Source of the DNA: Endothia cerciana
Lineage: Eukaryota > Ascomycota > Sordariomycetes > Diaporthales > Cryphonectriaceae
Direction: 5' to 3'
NCBI GenBank assembly: GCA_026119935.1
Contig: JALRMH010000094.1
Location: forward strand, 1 to 37,592
DNA length: 37,592 nt
Part shown: positions 1 to 10,233 of the stretch, piece by piece
How positions within the stretch are numbered: position 1 is the first letter of the stretch
How the letters are laid out: each line of letters opens with the position of its first letter
Translations under genes and position numbers: made by a program
The notes under the pieces: generated by a model
The model's input: the letters and a program-made list of their open reading frames with translations, nothing else
What the model was told of the DNA's origin: nothing
The model's database searches: none

Positions 1-904
1 TTTTGAAATCAATCTTTGTTTCTAAATATCTTAATAACTAAATAAGCTTTATAGCTAATAACCTTATATTTTATACTGCTATGCACTATATATATATATA
101 ATATAATAATATATACAGAGTTGATTACGTAAGCAATTATGTAACCAGAACGTGCTAGAACATTTGAGAAACTATGATTTTGCTACTGGCAAAACTATAT
201 CTTCTACTACACTCTCTACAGAATATCTTTCCGGATATATTGAATAAAAGATACTACGTTTATTTATAATGTTTAAAAATCAACTGTAAGATAGAATACT
301 CTAGAATAATAGCTTACAACTATATATAATAGGCTTCTCTCTTACTTAAAAGAAAGAGGTAGAAGCAATATAATTAACAAGACAACTAACAACAACAACA
401 ATATATCTACTACAACACTTATTTTACTATACTTTTTAAAGTAATCTTATATCTTTAGCTTATTATATAAGCTATTTTCTTATATATTTCTCTATCTGTT
501 ATTTATATCAAATAACTACTTATTTATTATCTTATAGTTAATGCATACAAATATTTACTGCTTTTAAAGCTTTTAAATATATATATAAATTTAAAACTTA
601 GATTAACAACTGAAAAGCACTAATAAAATCTATCTGAATGTAAGAAATATTTGTTTTTATATATCCTGCTCTTTAAGTTCGAATATTTAAACTATATACT
701 AATTTTATATAGTTGTTTTCTAAATATATCGATTATATTTATAGTTAATATAGTTGCTTGTAACTTTAACTTTAAGTTATATAATTATAACTTGTATTTT
801 CTTTAAAATAAATATTAAATCTTTTCTTTTAAAAAGAGTTTATTCTAAATAATTCTGCTTGCTGCACTTGTTGCTGTAATTTATATATTAAATAAATTAT
901 AATA

Positions 905-950
905 CGCTAGCTATTTAAAAAGAAATAGCTTATATACTGCTAGCGCTGTT
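905..950 (+). repeat. Dispersed 45-bp repeat, degraded copy
   Basis: Matches the repeat at 1662-1706 in the opposite orientation. It keeps GCTAGCTATTT and CTGCTAGCGCTGTT while the middle has become A/T. Confidence 0.65.
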
Positions 951-971
951 GATAAACTATTATTGTAATAA

Positions 972-1062
972 TAACATAGTATAATATAATACAATATAAT
1001 ATAACATAGCATAGCATAGCATAGCATAGTATAATATAATATAATATAATATAATATAATAT
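972..1062. repeat. Pentanucleotide (ATAAT/ATAGC)n array
   Basis: Imperfect 5-bp tandem array. It runs as ATAAT units, then about five CATAG units, then ATAAT units again. The CATAG/TATAA alternation differs only by transitions, so the AT-richer units may be mutated CATAG units. Confidence 0.8.
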
Positions 1063-1071
1063 AGTTGTTAC

Positions 1072-1195
1072 AAATAGCAGATGTTATAAAGTAATAGAGC
1101 TAAAGGTTAAAAGTTAGCTAAAGTTATATTATAAATAGCAAGTATTATAAAGTAACAGAGCTAAAGGTTAAAAGCTAGCTAAGGCTAGCTATTTG
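1072..1195. repeat. 61-bp tandem duplication
   Basis: Two adjacent copies begin with AAATAGCA at 1072 and 1133. They share the blocks TTATAAAGTAA and AGAGCTAAAGGTTAAAAG and differ by a few transitions. There is no coding content. Confidence 0.8.
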
Positions 1196-1661
1196 TATAA
1201 AAAGAAAGCTTACTGATTTTAAGCTTAGAACTTTAGATTTAGACTTTAAGCATTAGTTATTGCATTGAAATACAGAAGCTTTTAGCTTAAAGCACTTAAT
1301 AAGCTGACTTGTATAGTTCTTTTTAAAAGCTTTACTAATAATATTTATCTAGAAAAAATATTAACTCTAGCTAAATGCTCTTCGTTCTGTACTTTTAAAG
1401 TCTTATAAAATGCTATCTCTTTAGAAATTAGTATTTTTATAAGCTTATCACTGTCTTCCGACTTTTCCTTCTTTTTAGCCTTATTATTTATACAAGCAAG
1501 CAAATACTTTTCTTAGCAGTCGACTGCAGTTCAACTAGTTGTCGACAAGTAGCAATTTGCTTAGTAATTCTATAGACTTTATAGATAGCAGAGGATAAAT
1601 ATTGCAGCAATAGTCTGCTAAGACCGACGCTAGTAGCGCACAGGCTACTCTGGTCTGCCGG

Positions 1662-1706
1662 CACTGCGCTAGCAGCGCACGGGCCATTCCCCTTCAAATA
1701 GCCAGC
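1662..1706 (-). repeat. Dispersed 45-bp repeat, GC-rich copy
   Basis: Contains GCGCTAGCAGCGC followed by a block ending CTTCAAATAGCCAGC. Degraded copies lie at 905-950 (plus orientation) and 8762-8806 (same orientation as here). The differences from the 8762 copy are mostly C-to-T or G-to-A, so this copy is closest to the ancestral sequence. Confidence 0.75.
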
Positions 1707-1992
1707 GGACTGTTGTCGTAATATATATTATCTATTCGAGCGAGACTTCAACGACCCGAAAACCGAGAAGACTAAAATACTAATAAGAATAAGATTATAG
1801 ATGAGAGATAATTAACCTTCACGCTACACTCGGAAACAATTCCTATAGTCGATATAGGCTCAACTGCTTATACTGTATTTAAATTAATTTATTTTTATTT
1901 AGATAGAGCCCTACTAAATTGTTAATATTCCATTGCTGGACTCTTGAGGTTGTCGTGATGCCCTTTCCTCGCAGAGATCGCTTTCGGGATGA

Positions 1993-3818
1993 TTACATCA
2001 TCGAGATTCCAAACAACCCACAGTCCCTGAAAAGTCCTCCTTGCCCGGCTCGGCCTTCGGTCATACCCCCCCTCGTCTTCGGGGATGGTCTGTGTATACC
2101 CAACACTTCGGTCTTGTACCATGGCCAATAGTCATCGCGCGCCCAGTTTGCGAGCTGTTGAATAGCCCAGATGATGCGGTAGATGCCGATAATATTACGG
2201 GTGTGTCCGATGGGACAGTCGGTCCAAAGCGTCTGTTGTTGAGAAGCTGTATCAGCAAAGTCTCTTGTACATATACAGGCAGAAACGGACACAGAAACGG
2301 ACACAGAAACGGACACAGAAACGGACACAGCGAGAAGAAGATGTACGTACCGTCTTCTGCCCGAGCCTTGTGGTGGCCGCAAGTGTCCAATCGTGACCCA
2401 CGACGGTGATGGCGGGAAGGAAGGCAGGCAGCGCGGTGCTTGAGCTGCTGGTGGGCTGAGGCTGGACCAAACCTTGCAGCAGGCTCCACTGGGCTGCTTG
2501 CCACACGCCAACCTGCAAGGCGGCGCCTTCGCCCGAGGCACTAGGACGCTTAGTCTCGATGCTGACAGCGACGGGCGACCGGAGCAGGGGCTCGAAGTCA
2601 GTGTGGTTGATGGAAAAGCACGGGCTGCGCGTGCGCAGGACATCGATGCGCTCTACCGCCTCGGTGCTGTCGGTCTCGTCGGCCGCAGGTTCGATGGTCA
2701 TGACCATGTCGACCTTCTTGCTGGTCGACGAGCGCACGCAGTGGTGGTACTCCTTGATGATACCGGCCGTGGTGCTGGCAGCCAGGTCCGCGTGTGAGTT
2801 TAGCAGGCAGAGAGACGGACAGAAGTATCGAGGTGTCGAGGAAGAGAAGCACATACCACATCTCGACATCTACCAGCTGGGACTTCCGCGCGCGCTGTCC
2901 GTGGACGGCAAGGCGCAGGAGCGGGAAGTGCACAGCAGCATTCCAGCCGGCCTCGGACTGCTTCCTATCGTCGCACCGCTCCGCCTCGGCTAGCAGGGCG
3001 AGCACATCATCGAGAGGGGGACAGGGGCCGACGGCGTCGCGCTCAGGGGCGGGGGCGTAGATGGTGTTCGGGCGGCGCCGCACAGACGGGTGAGCAACCA
3101 GGCGATCGAAATCGGGCCGCAGGGCGGCCGACACGACAGGGCGGCCCGTACCCACATCCTCGAGGTCTTCCAACAGGGCCACGAGGGGCACAGGCAGGCG
3201 ATGGGCGTAGGCACTGGCTAATGAAAGTGGATGAGCATCTATAGCATGGTCGCCGACGTTGAGCTCAGTGAGGAGCTTGCGAGGGGAGGATGCGGTCGCC
3301 GGGACCGAAGTAGACGAGGAAGTCGCTGTAAAGCTGCCAAAGGATCTTCTCGAGGCGCCGAATGACCTGCTGCTCGTGTGTACATGTTTTGAGCGCGTTG
3401 CAGGGCGTGGCGTGTCTTCTGCACCTGCTAGTAATTCCGCCGTGGCCCCGAGGTTATACGGAGCCCCGCCATCCACGCCGGCGGTTGCCGTCGCAGCCAA
3501 CAGCTCTTCGGGTTCCTCGAGTTCGGATCCATCGTTATGGATGGTCTTGAGGCGCTTGGTCCTGCGAGGCGTTGTAGACATGGGCGGTGTCGGAAGGCGG
3601 GGCTGGGTTGTTGCATCGAGCCTTTGGCTGTGCTGGCGCTTGAGATTCTTTGTATGGTTTTGATGGGTCGAGCGATGATCCAAGCTGACACAGCTTCGTG
3701 GCTGTGGTTCTGATGCCTTCTTTTGTTTCTCTTCCTGCTGTCCCCTTTCCTCGTGTGCTGCAGCGCCTGCACAATCGATGCGGGATAGCCAGACCAGGAT
3801 TTCGTGTTGCGTTATCAT
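1993..3818 (-). CDS. PD-(D/E)XK nuclease-like domain protein (fungal PDDEXK_12-type)
   Basis: Three-exon gene: exons 3818-2857, 2774-2351 and 2232-1993, about 541 residues. Intron 1 (2856-2775) has a GTATGT donor and CAG acceptor. Intron 2 (2350-2233) has a GTACGT donor and a CTGAT branch-like site 18 bases before its CAG. Both junctions keep frame. The N-terminal half is low-complexity with a basic patch (TPRRTKRLKT). The core reads SEAGWNAAVHFPLL, then VDMVMTI (Asp343), then SIETKRP (Glu394, Lys396), then QVGVW and GHDWTL, and ends IGHTRNIIGIY...PWY. These fit the D...ExK fold of a fungal nuclease-like family; whether it cleaves DNA is unknown. The start at 3818 is chosen because ILxWL near the N-terminus is family-like; an in-frame ATG at 3899 is the alternative. 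GC-rich and free of RIP stops. Confidence 0.85.
2279..2331. repeat. 12-bp minisatellite inside an intron
   Basis: About four head-to-tail copies of ACAGAAACGGAC. The array lies wholly inside intron 2 of the PD-(D/E)XK gene, between the donor at 2350 and the branch-like site, so unit gain or loss would change intron length but not protein. Confidence 0.9.
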
Positions 3819-3899
3819 TGCATCAGGCCAGGTCGCGGTGCGGTTAACTCGAGGGATGTTATTCGGTTTTGTTTGGGCTCGTTGTCTGTTGCCATGCAA

Positions 3900-4948
3900 T
3901 CCGACGAGATAAGGCGTGCGATAAGTGCATACCAGGACCTGACTAAGATGACGCTAGCCTTAATATAATACACGTGTACCATACATAGTGAGCGACGAAA
4001 ACCCGGCCTGATATACCCACTACTACCGGAACCTAGCCAACGGGATGGCGGCTTGGCGGGACAGATCTTTCCCCCAGGCTCAAATCAGGGTTTTTGTGGT
4101 GGCCAGGTCAGTGGGCTGGCGGGGGTTTGTCACGACGAACACGAGCGCCAGCTCGCGAACAGCATTTTTCCTCAGTGATCCTATTTGGCTACAGTACGTA
4201 TTGCAATTATACCGTTCAATACTTTGGGATTGGGTTCAAAGTAAACCCGCTCTAGAAGCGTCAAGCTGATGAAAAGCTAAGCTTGAGCTAACATGATGCG
4301 GATTTGCACTTAGTACCTACAACCCTACATTTGTGCAAACAGTACTGTTTCCACGATTTCCCTGCTATCCAGCAAATCCTGTCATCTTCCAACCTACAAC
4401 TAACCACTATACTACGGAAGATTTGCCGCGAAACTCATCGCATTTCTCAGCTGCATGTCTTTCTATGTAATATGCCTGTTATAGCCTACAAACTAACGGA
4501 GCGTAGCACCGTTACGCCCCCGTCTATGCTTCGTCTAGCGAGGCCCCGCGCCAAAGCTGTAACGCTGGATACACATACACCCATTAGTGCGCTGCTTATT
4601 TTCTTGCCCTGAAGCCCTTGCCCAAAACTCTCGCTCGGGCTATCCTAAAATAGCAAGTTGAATTCAACCGCTACACTATATTAAGAAGGTGGGAATGCGG
4701 AATTTAACCTGGGTTTGATTTAACCCTGGTACTATATTGAGGCCATCAACCAAGAATGGCGGAATTTAACTTGGGCTTGATTTTATCACTGAGATTACAC
4801 GAAGTTCTGTCTATTTTAACTATAGAAACGCATCTCATGGCTCTTTGGTCTTCTTTCGAGACCGAGTACATCTGCCTTTCACCTCTGGATGAGTCCAGCC
4901 CAAAAGGTTCGAAACACACATCCCAGGCCTTCCCATAAATCAGCTATC
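3900..4948. other. Intergenic region between divergent genes
   Basis: Lies between the divergent starts of the PD-(D/E)XK and MADS-like genes and should contain both promoters. Short open frames at 4045-4269 and 4304-4612 have no recognisable domain or codon bias and are not called. Two imperfect copies of a block containing GCGGAATTTAAC(C/T)TGGG sit 61 bp apart at 4698-4722 and 4759-4784. Confidence 0.5.
4698..4784. repeat. Imperfect direct repeat, 61-bp spacing
   Basis: GCGGAATTTAAC, then C or T, TGGG, C or T, TTGATTT occurs twice, 165-250 bp upstream of the MADS-like start. The differences are C/T transitions. It could be a regulatory repeat or a local duplication. Confidence 0.6.
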
Positions 4949-5519
4949 ATGGATGCCCAGCGACGCCCAACAGAGTGGGTGCATAAACCACCCCATATTA
5001 AATACAACCATGCTGACGTTTTAAGCAGCTCGCAATGCAGTAGACTGTCTAGCTCTTCGGGTTCGCTGGCCATCAAGCCCTGCTTCTCCGCGGAAGAGAT
5101 CCTGGCGCTACGCAAAGATCGGCACCGCATGCTGACCCAATTCTCCAGGAGACGCAAGACCTTGGTCTTCAGGGCTGACCTGCTCCATCATGATTGCAAC
5201 GCGGACGTTTACCTAGCGATTCGCCGGGATGGCAAAACGTATACTTACAAGTCTACGCCAGACAAGGGGTGGCCACCATCTGAAGAGGCACTCGTGAGTC
5301 CGCCTGCCCAAGCCCCCAGGCCCCCCTTTTTCCCGCATCGGATACCCGGCGTTAGATTGCTGAGTCGTCTCGCAGATGCAACTTTGGCCTCTGACGGAAT
5401 TCGCCGGGCCGGAGTCCGTGAGTGAATTGAGGAGCCGCAAGACGGCGGCAAAGGCATTAAAGGCAGAGGCACAACTTCAGAAGGAATCGCACTTAACCTC
5501 ACCTGTTCTAGAGGCGTGA
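4949..5519 (+). CDS. Small MADS-box-like protein
   Basis: Two exons, 4949-5293 and 5376-5519, joined in phase 0 across an 82-bp intron (GTGAGT donor, TCGCAG acceptor), giving about 162 residues. An in-frame ATG at 4889 would add 20 residues. Residues 64-101 read QFSRRRKTLVFRADLL, then CNADVYLAIRRDGKTYTYKS, resembling the core of a MADS/SRF box: a basic RRRKTL helix followed by a Cys-Ala-Asp-Val-like beta strand. A WPPS motif follows, as I recall from small fungal MADS-like proteins. Exon 2 encodes a charged helical tail (SELRSRKTAAKALKAEAQLQ). Probable DNA-binding regulator; target unknown. It is divergent from the PD-(D/E)XK gene, shares its upstream region, and has no RIP damage. The family assignment rests on motif resemblance only. 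Confidence 0.62.
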
Positions 5520-6334
5520 CTAGCTGCGTGCGCGGCCTCGCTGCGATCACGACGCCTGACAGGTATATCAATTCGTGGGCAAGTACGAAGGATCGGGTTC
5601 ACGGCATTAATGGGATATAGAAGACTTTGTTAAAGATAGGATGGAAAATATAGAGGATAGCGTCTTGGAGCATTTGCAAGAAGCGGCTATCAAGTACTGA
5701 GACAGAGTTGATTCTAAGTCAATAGATGACAGGCCTAAAGAATAAAATATGTCATTTTTAAGAAATACATTAATAAATCAACATGAAAGTTCCAACTACT
5801 ATATTTAAAAGGAAACGATTGATTTAATCTCCTATTTATACTGGAAATTATTCAACCTGTCCAAGAAGCGAACAGATCGACTAAGTTGTCTATCTGTGTT
5901 TATCACCCAGAAATAGGCCACTCGGGATGAAATCTGTATAGACGGAGGTCCCTTGATACCCTTGAATGATACAGTACACTTGCTTCTCGGATGCCGTGAG
6001 AATATTCATCAGACTAAAGCGAAATCCTTCTGCCCACCATGCAGCGGCCACCATTAGACCTTGCCGAGCCCTCGCGCGACCGCGAGGAGCCCGGCGTCTA
6101 AATAGACACCTCGCATACCCAGAACACCACATCTATCTCAACGCGCAGGAAATAGCGAGATTCTGCGCAGGTTCGTCGGATAAAACTTGCAGAGGTAACT
6201 ACCCTTGAACCTTGGATCTATTAATAAATATATTATATTGGCGGTAATGCTTTAAACATTCGTGGTTTACCGAAAGGTTCCTGGAAGGCATAGACGCTAG
6301 ACACTAGAAATCCCCGATGACATAGCCAAATTGA

Positions 6335-6376
6335 TTTTGTCCATGTACTATGGTATTTTGTCCATGTACTATGGTA
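6335..6376. repeat. Perfect 21-bp tandem duplication
   Basis: Two identical adjacent copies of a 21-bp unit beginning TTTTGTCCATG. It has no coding context and its perfect identity suggests a recent event. Confidence 0.9.
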
Positions 6377-6517
6377 TGTAGCGGGATGCAGAAAAGGAGG
6401 CAGAACCTTGCGAGGTTCTTGTCCAGTCAATCGTTAAGCTTCTCCACCTCGTTGTGCAGCTATTGAGAGATATTGGAAGGGGGAACACTCTTGTCGTTTT
6501 GGATCTGCCTTGTGGTT

Positions 6518-6655
6518 CCACGTGTCCCTGTTGTCCCCCTTGTCCCCCTTGCCCCATTCTCCCCGCTGTCTCTTTTGTTCCTCCTCTCTCTTTTCTCCCT
6601 CCTCCCTCTTTTTTTCCCTCCTCTTTCTTTTGTCCCTCCCCCTTTCTCTCAATAA
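6518..6655. repeat. Polypyrimidine (C/T) tract
   Basis: About 140 bases composed very largely of C and T on the plus strand, with CCTCC, CCCCTTG and TTTTTCCC runs. The open frames through it are low-complexity Pro/Leu/Phe and are not treated as genes. Polypyrimidine tracts can act as promoter elements in fungi, but no downstream gene is clear. Confidence 0.7.
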
Positions 6656-6774
6656 ACTATCATTTGCAGAGCTATAAGCCTTGAACGTGCAATTCATACA
6701 AATAACCAGTTTAGAATATTTATTCTCCTACCTACAACTCATTTATAACATTAGGCCCTGCTTGCAATAGAAAA

Positions 6775-7570
6775 ATGTCGTATAGCACCTATTTCAGCGA
6801 AGATTTCGAACATCTCCATTCTAGGATTCAACAGTTCATTCACGATCAGATAATTATTTTCAGTTATATCCTAGCTGTTTCTTATTAAGGCAGCAGGTAA
6901 TCTTAGTTAACTCTCTTAGGTCTTTGGGTTAGAAGTTGACGACAAATATGATGATCACATCTCTGATATAGATGTTCAACCTATCTTTCAAACCTTTGGA
7001 GCAGAAGCAATAAGTGAAAACCTCTCGGGTTGCTCCTGTCTGAGCCCTGAGGGAGTTTTGTGGCACCGAGACTCGGTGTTGCACATTCTAGGCACTGCTT
7101 TCACAAAGAATCCACTGTGTAGCTTTATCCACAGTATCTGCTCCCGAGACCACCTTACAGTTAAGGAGCTCTGGGATTTATGCGATAAGCATGGTATGAA
7201 GATCAAGGATAAAGGGGCTAAGATTATTGTACGTTTTCCTTTCTACATTTAATTCCTCTTGTAATAGAAGATTCTTTTTTTCACAAGGAGCTGACTACTT
7301 ATTCCTTAAGAGCTTCTAACCTTTGACAACAATAGAGTATTTCTGGCCGACACGCAAGCTTTCCGGCGAGAGATTGAAATTATTCGTCCCTTGATATTAT
7401 ACAATATAATGCGAGATTATTTATAGGAAGAAACAGATGGAATAAGTGGTGCCAAAGCGTTTGTTCTTGCAAATATGATTAACAACTCTTTAAACACCCA
7501 AATACCCGACGAGGTGGAGGCAGAAACGATTGGGCAACAAGAGAAGAGCACAAAAGGCAAACCTATTTCG
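6775..7570 (+). pseudogene. Broken gene of unrecognised family
   Basis: A patchwork of good coding frames on the plus strand. One opens at ATG 6775. A second, about 6920-7230, encodes a segment with VLHILGTAFTKNPLCSF and HLTVKELWDLCDKHG. A third, about 7330-7600, encodes VFLADTQAFRREIEIIRPL and, after one in-frame TAG, GISGAKAFVLANMINNSL. The frames are separated by stops and single-base frame changes, with possible donor sites such as GTACGT at about 7231. The acidic, helical sequence looks genuinely coding, but I do not recognise the family. The right end abuts a gypsy integrase fragment on the opposite strand, whose insertion may have truncated it. Confidence 0.4.
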
Positions 7571-8020
7571 AAAACCTGTCGACAATCACAAGGATAGCAT
7601 CCACTTCGACGCTGTTCCACAGCACAGGTAGCAATCCTGTTATAAAGTCTATAGTGAGTTCCTTTATCGGCCTTATAGGCAGATCGAAAGGTTCTAGCCT
7701 GCTATATAGCTTGTGCCTAGAGACCTGGTTTTCATTATACACAGGGTAACCTTGAACCTAGTCTTTCACAACTATTCTTAGATTTTTCTAGTAGAACTTC
7801 CGGCGAATCAGCTCTAATATCTTGGCAATCTTAAAATATCCTGCTAACAGATTATTATAGTATAGTTCTAGAATCTCGTTCTGCAGCGCTGTGCAGTCTG
7901 GAACTATTAATAAGCTTTTAAATAATAAGGAGCTGTATAATACACTTTAGCTTTATTTTAAAAGCTTTATATTCTGTAATTCTATAGCAGTCTTTAATTA
8001 ATAATATATTTAGTCTTTAG
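7567..8020 (-). mobile_element. RIP-decayed Ty3/gypsy integrase fragment
   Basis: On the minus strand from about 8020 down to 7567 one frame encodes an integrase N-terminal zinc-binding region and the start of the catalytic core: DCTALQNEILELYYNNLLAGYF, ELIRRKFY, RHKLYSRLEPFDLP, ELTIDFITGLLP, and finally VDAILVIVDRFSK. Expected Trp, Gln and His codons are replaced by stops or Tyr, as C-to-T and G-to-A changes would give. The match ends abruptly at 7567 just after the first catalytic Asp strand. The more AT-rich sequence to the right probably holds the rest of pol but is too decayed to read. Confidence 0.7.
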
Positions 8021-9862
8021 TTTATATTTAACAGACAGCCTCTTTCAGAAGTTTAAAAATATTCAAGTTGTATATACTTTCTTATAATACTATGCTTTAT
8101 ACCTTTACGACGTTTTATATAATAAACTAATTCTTTAAAATAGTTTAAAAGCTAAGGAAGGCATTTACTGCTTAAACTATTCTAGATTTTAGAGTAGTTA
8201 TAAAGTTTGTATTTATTAGCTTTTCGCTTTTAAAATCTAATCTTTTTAATAAACTATTAGCAAGATTTAACTTGCTTACTTAATGCTTTAATATAAAGTT
8301 GTATAAAGCAAGCTTTATATATTAATATAATTGCCTGCTTTTTAAGCAAAGCTTTTTTAAAAAAGCTTAAAGATTTTAATAATTAGATAATACTTTAATT
8401 TAAAATTACAATCTATTAAGATAATATCGCTAGTATTTAAACAACTTTATAATAATTATTAGCTTAAGATCTAGCGTTTTATAATTCAGCTTAGCATTAT
8501 TAAGCTTTTTAAATTAAAAAATAATAAAATGCTAGCAACTTTATTTATTAAGTTAAGATAAGATGCTAATAAGTATAAAGCTTAATATATTAGTTTTAAA
8601 TTATAAAAGTAGTATTAAATCAAAATGCTTTAAGAGAGGAGCTGTTTAAAAAGTAATAATCAGCTTTTAAAAAGCTATAACTTTAATAGTTTTTAAAGAT
8701 ACTTCTTCTAGTTTTCGACTATCCTAGCTCTCTTTTAGTAAAGCAGTTAAAATGTTATAATAACAGCGCTAGCAGCGCATAAGCTATTCCCTTTCAAATA
8801 GCTAGCGACTTGCTATATTAATTCTTTCTATACTGCAAGAATTAGTCTTTATATTAACAAACACCTAGCAGCTATTAATCAGACAGCTTATTCTTGCTAT
8901 ATTATTATAACTTTATTAAACTTATATAATAAGTATTCTAATAATTTTAATTCTTCTCTGAAAAGCCCTTTAAAGCTATAATAATAAATTCTCTTACTTT
9001 TAAACTAAATAGCTCTTGTATAAGAAGCTAATAAATAGCTAGCAACCTGCTTGAAGAAGGACAGCATCTATCTAATATTAAAATCCTTATAGCTATTTAA
9101 GCTTGTATTTAAAAGCTAAAAGAATTAATATAAATATAAGAGACTCTTTAAGCTTTAGAATAATAAGTTTAAAGGCTTTTATAAAGTTCTTGCTAGCTAA
9201 GCAATAATAGTTCGAATATATCAAGCAATAAAGATATTAAGATTTCTAATATCGCTACCTTTATATATTAAGCTATTTATTAGCAGCGAGATAACTAGCT
9301 GTGCAATTTATAATAAAAGTTCGAAGTATCTTTAAAGAAGTTTTGCAAAGATAAGAAGAAAATCTTTATAACTCTTAACTATACTAACTCTAAATACTAT
9401 GCAAGATAGAATTAATACCTTAAAGAATAAACAGAGGAGAACTAGCAAATATATTAAAAAGACTAAGAATACTTTAAAGAATAGTTAAAAGGATTATTAT
9501 ACTATATTAATTAAAGTATTAGTAGCTTTATTTCGCAACTTGAAGATGTTTATTAAAGAAAAGGCTAATACCTACTAGCTTTTTATAACTATTTTAATAT
9601 ATTAAAGAAATAAAAAGACGCTCCTTTTGAATTAGAATCTTATAAAGCTTTATACTATTATAAAAAACTCACTAATAACTTTAAAGCAAAAATCTAACTC
9701 TAAGTCAGCAAACTATTAATAACTCGTATATTTATAATAGAAACTGCTATTTAAGTTTATAAAGAAGATAAAGAGCTATAATAGCTATAATAAAAGCGAA
9801 AAGCTCTTGCTAATAGCGAAAACTTAAAAAAGAGCTTATAATAATAACTTAATTAATAAACT
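8020..9862. other. AT-rich RIP-degraded block
   Basis: No readable gene. It is probably the remainder of the minus-strand gypsy element together with other old repeats. It contains the third copy of the dispersed 45-bp repeat at 8762-8806. All six frames are closed by frequent TAA/TAG. Confidence 0.6.
8762..8806 (-). repeat. Dispersed 45-bp repeat, third copy
   Basis: Keeps AGCGCTAGCAGCGC and CTTTCAAATAGCTAGC, matching 1662-1706 with mostly transition differences. Confidence 0.75.
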
Positions 9863-10233
9863 TTGAATTACAGGTTAAGTCGAGAAATCGCTGTTATAGC
9901 TGCTGTATTTAGCTGGCGTGTGTCGCTATTTTCGGGGGCCTCGACAGCGAGCGGCGCTGTCACTGCCAGGTACTTAGTACCTCCTACCGCCTGCTTGAGA
10001 ATTACCGCCCCCACTATGCCCCCTGGCTCCAACAGCGTTTTACTTCTGTCATTTTATTTTCCAAAAATATTCAAATCTATAATCTACTTCGACCTGGTAT
10101 CTATTTCTGTCCCCCTCCCCCCTCTCCGCGCGATACAAAATAGCGGCTCTCGCACCTTTGTCGCCCTCAGCTCGTACGATTTTCCCGCTAGAGTTGAAAG
10201 CCCTTAGCACTTAAGCATTATTCTTATAGCACT
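9863..10233. other. GC-richer segment upstream of DUF3435 relic
   Basis: A roughly 350-bp island of normal composition sandwiched between AT-rich blocks, directly before the recombinase relic. It has an inverted repeat (GACAGCG...CGCTGTC near 9950). A 114-residue open frame at 9863-10207 has no recognisable motif and is not called a gene. It may be the recombinase promoter or the terminal part of its element. Confidence 0.4.

Larger units (their letters stand above)
1..1740. other. AT-rich RIP-degraded intergenic block
   Basis: Almost pure A+T with stops in all frames and no recognisable gene. It contains a pentanucleotide array, a 61-bp tandem duplication and two copies of a dispersed 45-bp repeat, listed separately. 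The only GC-richer patch, about 1620-1710, holds the best-preserved copy of that dispersed repeat. The composition fits old repeats mutated by RIP. Confidence 0.7.
5520..6774. other. Intergenic region with one coding-like stretch
   Basis: No confident gene. At about 5568-5700 (plus) a frame reads through one stop and encodes acidic helical sequence (DIEDFVKDRMENIEDSV...HLQEAAIKY) ending in TGA; it may be an exon or relic. A perfect 21-bp tandem repeat lies at 6335-6376 and a polypyrimidine tract at about 6518-6655. Confidence 0.4.

Noticed and set aside
960..1200. Possible CRISPR-like or replication-origin array
   Set aside because: The spacing is a simple 5-bp microsatellite plus one 61-bp duplication, in a eukaryotic AT-rich context; there are no repeat-spacer units.
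2041..2409. Overlapping open frames on the plus strand (122, 107, 144 and 134 codons between 2041 and 3663)
   Set aside because: They are shadows of the GC-rich minus-strand PD-(D/E)XK gene and show no domain.
4045..4612. Two open frames (74 and 102 codons) between the divergent genes
   Set aside because: No motif, no plausible splicing and a position in the shared promoter region.
6454..6684. Pro/Leu/Phe-rich open frames in the pyrimidine tract
   Set aside because: Low-complexity translation of a C/T tract with no start context or family.
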